Program-made: the position numbers and the translations under genes
Part shown: positions 1-5,625 of the stretch, in pieces
How positions within the stretch are numbered: the stretch's first letter is position 1
How the letters are laid out: the number at the start of each line of letters is the position of its first letter
Assembly (NCBI GenBank): GCA_025355255.1
Contig: JANYAA010000322.1
Coordinates: 1-10,437 of the forward strand
Reading direction: 5' to 3'
DNA: 10,437 bases
From: Chloroflexota bacterium
GTDB taxonomy: Bacteria > Chloroflexota > Limnocylindria > Limnocylindrales > CSP1-4
The notes under the pieces: model-generated
Databases searched by the model: none
Told to the model about the DNA's origin: nothing
What the model saw: the letters and a program-made list of their open reading frames with translations, nothing else

Positions 1-787
1 CGAACGTTACGTCGCGCGTCTCGCCGGGAGCCAGGTCCAATTGGACCTGGTGAGCGCCGATCGGCTGCCAGCCGTGCGCGATTGAGCCAGACACCCGACC
101 GCGCTCAACCGCGAGCGGCCGGTCCCAGCCACGGTACGGCCCGAGGAACGCATCGCGCGATGTGTCGAACCTCGCGGATGGCTCAGAACACGCGAAGTAG
201 GCGAAGTGGTCGCGCCGCTCGCGGTACTCGGTGGTGTGGTAGATGACACCGTCCTCGACCTCCACCTCGCCGATCGAGTAATTGCGCTGGAAGTTCGTCG
301 CGTCATCCTGGGCGTCCCAAAGGCAGAACTCGACCGTCCCGAACAGCGACAGGCGCGCCGGTGTCGAACGCTCGTTCGTGACCCGCACACGCCAGATCTC
401 GAGGGTCTCCCCGGGCGGCACGAAGTAGCGGGTCGTTGCGCGGATACCGAGCCGGCGGGACGAGATGGTTGTGTAGCCCATCCCGTGCCGGCACTCGTAG
501 TCCTCGAGATCGTCGCGGGTGGGCTGCCAGCTGGGGCTCCAGTAGTCGCCCGAGTCGTCGTCACGCAGGTACACATAGCGCCCGTTCGAATCGAGCGGTG
601 CGTCGTTGTAGCGGTAGCGGGTCAGTCGCCGGAGACGGGCGTCGCGCATGAACGAGTAGCCGCCCGCGGTGTTGGAGATGATGCCGAAGTACTCGTCGCT
701 GCCCAGGTAGTTGATCCACGGCAGCGGAGTGTCGGGCCGCGTGATCACATACTCGCGGCGCTCGTCATCGAAGTGGCCGAAACGCAT
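1..787 (-). CDS. GH94 cellobiose phosphorylase-type glycosyltransferase, N-terminal part (3' end outside window)
   Basis: Members of this family split a beta-linked disaccharide with inorganic phosphate, giving an alpha-sugar 1-phosphate and a free sugar in the cytoplasm. Only the first 262 residues lie in the window; full members have about 800. The N-terminus MRFGHFDDERREYVITRPDT, followed by PWINYLG, ISNTAGGYSF and RLRRLTRYRYN, is the typical opening of GH94 cellobiose phosphorylases and belongs to the N-terminal beta-sandwich domain. The catalytic (alpha/alpha)6 barrel is not visible, so cellobiose rather than another beta-glucoside is inferred from family resemblance and from the GH1 neighbour. 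I chose ATG 785-787 because family members begin at this point and GGCAGG lies about 11 nt upstream. The frame stays open upstream to a TAG at 935-937, with only TTG or GTG as other starts. The gene is divergent from the GH1 gene and has a promoter with an overlapping operator. Confidence 0.9.
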   Translation of the reverse strand, partial: MRFGHFDDERREYVITRPDTPLPWINYLGSDEYFGIISNTAGGYSFMRDARLRRLTRYRYNDAPLDSNGRYVYLRDDDSGDYWSPSWQPTRDDLEDYECRHGMGYTTISSRRLGIRATTRYFVPPGETLEIWRVRVTNERSTPARLSLFGTVEFCLWDAQDDATNFQRNYSIGEVEVEDGVIYHTTEYRERRDHFAYFACSEPSARFDTSRDAFLGPYRGWDRPLAVERGRVSGSIAHGWQPIGAHQVQLDLAPGETRDVTF

Positions 788-916
788 ACGGGCTACGACC
801 TGCCGATCCGGCACCGCGGGGTAGGCGGCAGCCAGCAGCCCGGCGTCGCGGACTGGCTGATCAGGGTGGCCATGCTTGGTCAAGGCCTCGTACCGGCGGG
901 GGACGATGGGGGCGAA

Positions 917-932
917 TTGGAAGCGCTCCCAA
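917..932. promoter_or_regulatory. CebR-like (LacI-family) operator
   Basis: TTGGAAGCGCTCCCAA is a near-perfect palindrome with one mismatched pair and the central CG usual for LacI-family operators. Its core TGGAAGCGCTCCCA differs at one base from TGGGAGCGCTCCCA, the known binding site of the actinobacterial cellobiose repressor CebR. It touches the -10 box of the leftward GH94 promoter and is centred on the predicted transcription start, a position where a bound protein would block transcription. The flanking genes encode enzymes that use cellobiose, which fits. Binding itself is inferred, and no repressor gene lies in the window. Confidence 0.75.
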
Positions 933-960
933 AACTAGGAGACGGACCTCCGATTGTCAA
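932..960 (-). promoter_or_regulatory. Sigma70-type promoter for the GH94 gene
   Basis: On the minus strand a perfect TTGACA (955-960) is followed by a 17-bp spacer and TAGTTT (932-937), which keeps the T, A and final T of the -10 consensus. The predicted start near 925 leaves a 5' leader of about 138 nt before the GH94 ATG and puts +1 in the middle of the CebR-like operator. Confidence 0.65.
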
Positions 961-981
961 GGAGAACGTGCTTGGCCGCGC

Positions 982-987
982 TACTAT
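982..987 (+). promoter_or_regulatory. Possible -10 box for the GH1 gene
   Basis: TACTAT lies 28 nt before the GH1 start codon and is the only AT-rich hexamer there. The nearest -35-like sequence, TTGTCA at 954-959, is 22 bp away, which is too far for a normal promoter. Either the promoter is weak or activator-dependent, or this assignment is wrong. The operator at 917-932 lies about 60 bp upstream of the start this box would imply. Confidence 0.2.
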
Positions 988-1015
988 GGCGCCCGGCTTC
1001 CGGTAGGACGCCCTC

Positions 1016-2359
1016 ATGAGAAAGGGCGACGGATTGGCAAGGGACACGTTCGTTCCGCCGGGCTTTGTGTGGGGCGCTGCGACCGCCTCCTACCAGATCG
1101 AGGGCGCCGTCCATGAAGATGGACGTGGCGAGAGCATCTGGGACCGGTTCGCGCACACGCCTGGACGCGTGGCCAATGCCGATACCGGCGACATCGCGTG
1201 CGACCACTACCACCGCTATCGCGCCGACATTGCGCTCATGTCCCAGCTTGGCCTCGACGCCTACCGCTTCTCGGTCGCTTGGCCGCGCGTCGTGCCGACG
1301 GGCGCCGGACCGGTGAACGCTGCCGGGCTCGACTTCTACGACCGGCTCACCGATGAGCTCCGCGCTGCCGGCATCGCCCCGCACATCACGCTGTATCACT
1401 GGGATCTGCCGCAGGTCCTCGAGGACCGCGGTGGCTGGGCAAACCGCGAGACCGCGGACGCCTTCGCCGCGTACGCGGACGTCGTAGCCCGGCGCCTCGG
1501 TGATCGGGCCGCGGCCATCGCCACGCTCAACGAGCCCTGGTGCAGCGCACATCTGGGCTACCGGCTGGGGATCCACGCGCCCGGGCGCACGGACGCCGCT
1601 GCGGCGTATGCCTCAGCCCATCACCTGCTGATGGCGCACGGGCTGGCGGTGCCGGCGATCCGGGCTGCAGCACCGGGTACCCCTATCGGGATCGTCCTCA
1701 ATCTGGAGCCGAAGCGGCCCGCCTCGCCCCACCCGCTTGATCTCGAGGCCGCTGGCATCGCACATGACCAGTACAACCGCTGGTTTCTGGACCCGGTCAT
1801 GGGGCTGGGCTACCCGGCCGACGGCCGACGCGACGCCGGCTGGACTGGGGCTGAGGTCCGGCCGAGGGACATGGAGGTCATCGCCGCCCCAATCGACTTC
1901 GTCGGCATCAACTACTACACGTCGCGAACCATCCGCTCGCCGCTGCTCCCGCCGTTACACCCGATTGCGTCCCCCGAGGTGACAGCACTGGGCTGGGAGG
2001 TGGATCCAGGCGGACTCACGGAGATCCTCGAGTTCGTGGCGTCGCGCACTGGGAGTCTCCCGCTGTACGTGACGGAGAACGGCGCTGCGTACGCCGAAGA
2101 CCCGCTCGATCCCACGCGCGACCCGGAGCGCACGGGCTATCTCCAGCGACATGTTGCGGCTGCGCTCACGGCGATCGAGCACGGCGTCCCGCTTCGGGGC
2201 TACTTCGCCTGGTCATTGATCGACAACTTCGAGTGGGCCGAGGGGTACCGCCCCCGGTTTGGGCTTATCGCCGTGGATTTCGAGACCCAGGAGCGCCGGA
2301 TCCGAGACAGCGGACGCTATTGGGCATCGCTCGCCGCTGGTCCCACCCGCGCGCGCTAG
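1016..2359 (+). CDS. GH1 family beta-glucosidase
   Basis: This retaining beta-glycosidase (447 aa, the usual GH1 length) hydrolyses cellobiose and related beta-glucosides. It is a single (beta/alpha)8 barrel with no signal peptide, so it is likely cytoplasmic. The N-terminal FVWGAATASYQIEGA motif (residues 17-31) is a GH1 signature. The acid/base glutamate is E173 in TLNEPW and the nucleophile is E354 in YVTENG. WSLIDNFEWAEGY (399-411) holds the conserved glucose-binding Glu and Trp residues. AGGA lies about 9 nt before ATG 1016, and the protein start fits the family. The gene is divergent from the GH94 gene. Together they suggest intracellular cellobiose breakdown by both phosphorolysis and hydrolysis, possibly under the CebR-like operator. 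Substrates such as beta-galactosides or beta-fucosides cannot be excluded. Confidence 0.95.
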   Translation: MRKGDGLARDTFVPPGFVWGAATASYQIEGAVHEDGRGESIWDRFAHTPGRVANADTGDIACDHYHRYRADIALMSQLGLDAYRFSVAWPRVVPTGAGPVNAAGLDFYDRLTDELRAAGIAPHITLYHWDLPQVLEDRGGWANRETADAFAAYADVVARRLGDRAAAIATLNEPWCSAHLGYRLGIHAPGRTDAAAAYASAHHLLMAHGLAVPAIRAAAPGTPIGIVLNLEPKRPASPHPLDLEAAGIAHDQYNRWFLDPVMGLGYPADGRRDAGWTGAEVRPRDMEVIAAPIDFVGINYYTSRTIRSPLLPPLHPIASPEVTALGWEVDPGGLTEILEFVASRTGSLPLYVTENGAAYAEDPLDPTRDPERTGYLQRHVAAALTAIEHGVPLRGYFAWSLIDNFEWAEGYRPRFGLIAVDFETQERRIRDSGRYWASLAAGPTRAR

Positions 2360-2372
2360 CCGCCTAGCGGCT
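2358..2372. terminator. Short hairpin at the convergent gene ends
   Basis: AGCCGC-CTA-GCGGCT is a perfect 6-bp GC-rich stem with a 3-nt loop. It overlaps the end of the GH1 stop codon and the first base pair of the XRE gene stop codon. Its symmetry would let it act for both genes. There is no T run on either side, so intrinsic termination is uncertain. Confidence 0.35.
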
Positions 2373-3115
2373 CACGCCCCTCGCGGCCCCTCAAGGATGC
2401 GGGCTGTCTTGCCATCGAGATCCGCCCAGAGCATGGCACTGCCGGGCCACGGCTTCGTGGCGCGCGTCAGCGCCTCATACGCGTCCCGCTCCATCACCGG
2501 GTAGGCCGCGCGGAACACCTCAGGCAGGGCGCGGACGATCTCGCGGGTTGCCGCCGTTGAGCGCAGGACGAGCAACCGATGGACCCGCGGTGTCGCGCCG
2601 GAAAACCACGGCCAGCCGCTCGCCGATGGCAGGCTGTCCGCCTTGAGGCCCGCCCACCGCAACTGCTGCTCCACACGCCGCAGCTGGCCTTGCACCTCAG
2701 TCGCCACGACGTCCCGGCACCACGGGTCGTGGAAGACCGCGTCGATCACGCCGCGCGCCGGCCGGCTGACGCCCACCTCTAAGCGACGACGCCAATCCTC
2801 GTGGGCGATGCCGAACAGCGCGTCCGGGATGGGCGACTGCGTCCGGTCGTAGATCCGCGGGCCGAGCGTCAAGTACAAGCGCAGACTCGCCTCCATGCCC
2901 AGCGCCGTAGCCAGCGCTACGAGTACGCGCGCAGACGGGACTCTCTTGCCGACCTCGAACAGGGAGACAGCTGCCTGATCCACGCCAGCTGCCGCGGCGA
3001 GGTCTTCCTGGCTCACTCCTCGGTCCAGCCTTGCGTTCTTGAGGTCGCGCGCGAGTGAACGGACGAAGTCGCGGTACCGGTCGCTGGCTGTCCTCAGGAT
3101 CAACGTGTTGCCCAT
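2372..3115 (-). CDS. XRE-family helix-turn-helix protein with uncharacterised C-terminal domain
   Basis: A 247-aa protein with an N-terminal XRE/Cro-type helix-turn-helix at about residues 24-73 (core VSQEDLAAAAGVDQAAVSLF, then E.GKRVPS). This is a DNA-binding fold, so a role as transcriptional regulator is likely. The C-terminal part (about 100-247) is not one I can name with certainty. It contains GVIDAVFHDP with D125 and, 15 residues on, ATEVQGQ with E140 and Q142. This D...ExQ spacing resembles a PD-(D/E)XK nuclease-like core, perhaps without activity. I chose ATG 3113-3115 because GGAA lies 6 nt upstream. An ATG four codons earlier (3125-3127) has no ribosome site. The gene lies 3' of mttB on the same strand behind a 255-bp gap, and it converges with the GH1 gene. 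The three palindromes upstream suggest autoregulation, which is inference. The gene has no evident functional tie to either neighbouring pathway. Confidence 0.75.
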   Translation of the reverse strand: MGNTLILRTASDRYRDFVRSLARDLKNARLDRGVSQEDLAAAAGVDQAAVSLFEVGKRVPSARVLVALATALGMEASLRLYLTLGPRIYDRTQSPIPDALFGIAHEDWRRRLEVGVSRPARGVIDAVFHDPWCRDVVATEVQGQLRRVEQQLRWAGLKADSLPSASGWPWFSGATPRVHRLLVLRSTAATREIVRALPEVFRAAYPVMERDAYEALTRATKPWPGSAMLWADLDGKTARILEGPRGA

Positions 3116-3173
3116 GCAGCATTCCATCAGGTGCCGCTTATCTGGCGCTGATCGGCGCCCCGCCTCGGCACGT

Positions 3174-3188
3174 ATGACCGTGGGTCAT
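3174..3188. promoter_or_regulatory. Palindrome site 1, ATGACC-N3-GGTCAT
   Basis: ATGACCGTGGGTCAT has perfect 6-bp arms around 3 bases. It lies 59 bp before the chosen start of the XRE gene. It is the nearest of three matching sites and a candidate operator; the binding protein is unknown. Confidence 0.55.
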
Positions 3189-3235
3189 CGAATCCCGGGA
3201 TGCAGATGCCCAACTCGGCGTTTGGGCGCCTTCCC

Positions 3236-3250
3236 ATGACCCCAGGTCAT
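3236..3250. promoter_or_regulatory. Palindrome site 2, ATGACC-N3-GGTCAT
   Basis: ATGACCCCAGGTCAT has perfect 6-bp arms. It begins 62 bp from site 1 and shares the downstream CGA trinucleotide with it. Confidence 0.55.
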
Positions 3251-3298
3251 CGACTGGGCGGGTTTGACCCAAGAACTCGGCGCTGATTGCGGGATCCA

Positions 3299-3313
3299 AT
3301 GACCTGGAGTCAT
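3299..3313. promoter_or_regulatory. Palindrome site 3, ATGAC-N5-GTCAT
   Basis: ATGACCTGGAGTCAT keeps 5-bp arms. It begins 63 bp from site 2 and ends 57 bp before the 3' end of the mttB-like gene. It is the least perfect of the three. Confidence 0.5.
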
Positions 3314-3370
3314 GGCGGGCCACGAGGCGCCGCGAAACGCCGCCGCGCGGCAGCGTGCCGATACGCGAGG

Positions 3371-4825
3371 TCAAACCCCTGGCAGCACCCCGTCGGCCGA
3401 CAGCCCAAACGGCGAACCGGCGGTTCGGACGCACGCGGCCAACGCGGACGCAACTTCCGGCTCAGGCGCCGAGACCGGCCTGGCCACCAGTTCGTCCACA
3501 CGGACGCGCGCACGGCCGAAGGCGTCAAGGCCCCCGGCGTCCAGCCACGCGCGGCGTGACGTGCGGTCGATGATCTTGGTGGGCAGGAACTGCTCGTGCT
3601 TGAAGAGCGCCCGCGTCTCGGGCAGCTCCAGGAAGCGGCCCTCGAGACCAGCGGCGGCAAACGAGCCCGTCGCCAAGGTCACCTGCGGCGTGCTGATCCC
3701 GCGGAGCAGGCGCTGCGCCATGCCGATTGCCTCGGCGTCGATGACCAGCTTCTCCGGGCTTTGCGCCAAGAGGAAGTCCAGCATGCCGGCCCCTGAGATC
3801 ATGTCGATCCCCGCCAGTGCGCCAACAAGTGCCGTCATCCCCGTCTCAAGCCCGGCCTGCGCGTCGATCACCTTGGAGTCCGTCGCGCCCAGGTACGCGT
3901 GCGTCGGCATTCCGAGCGACTTCCCAACGGCGGCGTACCCCGCATCGATCATCGCGGTCTCAATTGCGCCCATCGGCGTGGTGCCGGCGCGCATGTCCAC
4001 GATGGCTGGCGCGCCGCCCCAGACGATGGGAGCGCCGGGCTCCGCCAGCTGGTTCAGCACGATGCCAGCCAAACACTCGGCCGCGTGCTGGACGATGCAG
4101 GCGACAAGCGTGATGGGCGCAGCAACCCCGGCCAGCGGCATCGACACCATCTCGGACGGCACATGCGCCCGGCCAAGGTCAATGATGTTGCGGCAGGCGA
4201 ACTCAGACCACGTGAGCGGCGGCGACGGGCAGACGTCAAACACCGCGCGCGGCTTCTCGGCCAGCGCAGCACGACCACCGGCATCGATCGCGAGCAGGTC
4301 CAGCATCACGCCCGCGCCGCGCGGCGAGAACGCCCCGGTGACGACGGGCTTGCCGGAGTTCATGAGCACGACGAACAGGCGGTACAGGTCCCCGATCTCG
4401 GTGGGAACGTCGTGGCAGACGACGGCCGTGGAGACGGCGTCGTACGACGGCAGCTTGTCCGCCACGCGGATCAGCCGCTGCAGGTCAGCCGCTTGCGAGT
4501 GGCGCGCCTCCAGCGTGACGGGATCAAGCACGGAGACGCCCGAGGACCCGGGGTCAAAGTGCACGTTGCCCGAGCCGTACCGAACCACCTCCTCGCCTGC
4601 CCGGTTGTACAGCGAGAACTGGCGAGGCACCGTGTCGAGCGCGCGGCGGACGGCGGCCTCGGGGATGCGCGCCCTGTCGCCGTCGATCACGGCACCCGCA
4701 CCGCGCAGCAGCGCCACGGCCTCGGGCTCCTCAACCTTGATGCCGGGCTCCATCAGGAGCTGGAGCGCCTCATCAATGATCCGATCGATCAGCGCAGGCT
4801 CCAGCAGTTCAAACCGCGGCCGCAT
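3371..4825 (-). CDS. MttB-superfamily (trimethylamine/betaine:corrinoid) methyltransferase, non-pyrrolysine type
   Basis: This protein (484 aa) resembles the trimethylamine methyltransferase MttB superfamily (COG5598), which moves a methyl group from a quaternary or tertiary amine to the cobalt of a partner corrinoid protein. Supporting segments are the N-terminal helix with ALQLLMEPGIKVEEPEA, the barrel segments TGAFSPRGAGVMLDLL, IVWGGAPAIVDMRAGT and YLGATDSKVIDAQAG, and the C-terminal FLPTKIIDRTSRRAWLDAGG. True trimethylamine MttB has an in-frame UAG for pyrrolysine. Here the frame has none, as in glycine betaine (MtgB), proline betaine (MtpB) and carnitine (MtcB) enzymes. The substrate therefore cannot be named. 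I chose ATG 4823-4825, whose A is the last base of the upstream TGA (TGATG). GTG 4826-4828 is one codon earlier, and GGGGGTGG lies just upstream of both. The overlap with the corrinoid gene implies translational coupling of the two partners. Confidence 0.88.
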   Translation of the reverse strand: MRPRFELLEPALIDRIIDEALQLLMEPGIKVEEPEAVALLRGAGAVIDGDRARIPEAAVRRALDTVPRQFSLYNRAGEEVVRYGSGNVHFDPGSSGVSVLDPVTLEARHSQAADLQRLIRVADKLPSYDAVSTAVVCHDVPTEIGDLYRLFVVLMNSGKPVVTGAFSPRGAGVMLDLLAIDAGGRAALAEKPRAVFDVCPSPPLTWSEFACRNIIDLGRAHVPSEMVSMPLAGVAAPITLVACIVQHAAECLAGIVLNQLAEPGAPIVWGGAPAIVDMRAGTTPMGAIETAMIDAGYAAVGKSLGMPTHAYLGATDSKVIDAQAGLETGMTALVGALAGIDMISGAGMLDFLLAQSPEKLVIDAEAIGMAQRLLRGISTPQVTLATGSFAAAGLEGRFLELPETRALFKHEQFLPTKIIDRTSRRAWLDAGGLDAFGRARVRVDELVARPVSAPEPEVASALAACVRTAGSPFGLSADGVLPGV

Positions 4826-5475
4826 CACGCCACCCCCATCAACTTGCGGGCCAACGTGACCGCGCCGATGGCGTCCTCGCTGTACCCGTCGGCGCCAATC
4901 TCGGCGGCCCAGGCCGCGCTTGCTGGTGCCCCGCCCACGATGACCCGCGTCTGCGAGCGCATCCCGGCTGCGGCCAGCGCCTCCACGACGGTCCGCTGGC
5001 CAGCCATGGTGGTGGTGAGCAGCGCCGAGACGCCCACGATGTCCGCGTGGTGCTCGCGGGCCGCCTCGACAAACCGCTCCGGTGCCACGTCCACGCCAAG
5101 GTCGGTGACCTCGAAGCCGGACGTGGAGAGCATCATCCCCACAAGGTTCTTGCCGATCTCGTGGATGTCGCCCTTGACCGTGCCCATCACCACGCGGCCC
5201 ACGACCGTGCGCTCCGTGGCGAGACGCTTCAGCTCCGGCTCAAGGATCGCGAGCGCCTTCTGCATGGCGCGGGCGGCCAGCATCATGTCGGGCAGGAACA
5301 GCTCGCCCTCGGCAAACAGCTGACCCACGTGCGAGAGCCCCGGGACATACCCGCGGTCGATCGCGTCAATCGGCGGGACGCCGGTTGCGAGCGCCTGCTC
5401 GGCCAGTGACGAGGCTGCGGCCGTGTCGCCGTCGATGACGGCCTGGCGCATCGCCTCGAAGAGCTCCTCATGCAT
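4825..5475 (-). CDS. Methyltransferase corrinoid protein (MtbC/MttC/MtgC type)
   Basis: This is a 216-aa cobalamin carrier that accepts the methyl group from the MttB-like enzyme and offers it to the tetrahydrofolate methyltransferase. Residues 1-90 form the helical cap domain typical of B12-dependent methyltransferases, with LFAEGELFLPDMMLAARAM. The Rossmann-like B12 domain follows, with the cobalt-ligand motif D103-x-H105-x-x-G108 in GDIHEIGKNLV, then VSALLTTTM and VIVGGAP. Length and layout match MtbC/MttC/MtgC proteins. I chose ATG 5473-5475 because family proteins begin here and AGAGG lies about 10 nt upstream. The open frame continues upstream to beyond 6400, but that part is antisense to the reactivase gene and is not protein-like. 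The gene is first in the leftward unit and overlaps the MttB-like gene by one base. Confidence 0.93.
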   Translation of the reverse strand: MHEELFEAMRQAVIDGDTAAASSLAEQALATGVPPIDAIDRGYVPGLSHVGQLFAEGELFLPDMMLAARAMQKALAILEPELKRLATERTVVGRVVMGTVKGDIHEIGKNLVGMMLSTSGFEVTDLGVDVAPERFVEAAREHHADIVGVSALLTTTMAGQRTVVEALAAAGMRSQTRVIVGGAPASAAWAAEIGADGYSEDAIGAVTLARKLMGVA

Positions 5476-5625
5476 GTGCGGAAACCTCTGTGGGGTGTGG
5501 GGCTGGCGAGGGACGCACGTTGCTGTTGACAGGATCGTCGCATCCGGCCGCCCCCGCCGCCTCGCGGTTCCGCATGGGCCACCCGGCCTTGCGCGCATCG
5601 GGGAGGTCGGGGAAACTCCACGTCG
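5476..5625. promoter_or_regulatory. Divergent intergenic region of the demethylation module
   Basis: This 150-bp gap must hold the start signals for both the corrinoid/MttB-like unit and the reactivase/MetFV/methyltransferase unit. A perfect TTGACA occurs on the plus strand at 5526-5531, but no -10-like hexamer follows at 16-18 bp. I see no cobalamin riboswitch and no clear operator palindrome. Confidence 0.4.

Larger units (their letters stand above)
3174..3313. repeat. Degenerate 62-63 bp tandem repeat carrying the palindromes
   Basis: The unit beginning at 3174 and the one at 3236 share the palindrome plus CGA, and also AACTCGGCG at 3212-3220 and 3274-3282, exactly 62 bp apart. The rest has diverged. 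A third, truncated unit begins at 3299. The first unit also contains a hairpin, GCCCAA-N8-TTGGGC (3208-3227). The arrangement looks like an old duplication in which only a few positions stayed conserved. I see no convincing gene anywhere in 3116-3370. Confidence 0.5.

Noticed and set aside
206..1006. Plus-strand open frame of 266 codons across the GH94 gene
   Set aside because: The minus strand encodes the GH94 N-terminus in this stretch, and the frame runs through the promoter and operator region.
3208..3227. Hairpin GCCCAA-N8-TTGGGC as terminator of the MttB-like unit
   Set aside because: The stem is only 6 bp, the loop is 8 nt, no T run follows, and it lies about 145 bp past the stop. It is more likely part of the repeat unit.
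3174..3313. CRISPR array
   Set aside because: The repeated element is a 15-bp palindrome with only three copies and diverged flanks, and no cas gene is near. The spacing fits an operator array or duplicated intergenic unit better.
3138..3434. Minus-strand open frame of 98 codons between the MttB-like and XRE genes
   Set aside because: It overlaps the 3' end of the MttB-like gene in another frame and runs through the palindrome array. Its translation shows no recognisable pattern.
3312..4859. Long plus-strand open frame of 515 codons opposite the MttB-like gene
   Set aside because: Its translation is rich in Ser, Arg, Thr and Pro with no domain pattern, while the opposite strand encodes a clear MttB-family protein. 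Such antisense frames are usual at this GC content.
5526..5531. TTGACA as the -35 box of the rightward demethylation unit
   Set aside because: No -10-like hexamer occurs 16-18 bp downstream, where the sequence is almost pure G and C. It is kept only as a note in the intergenic entry.
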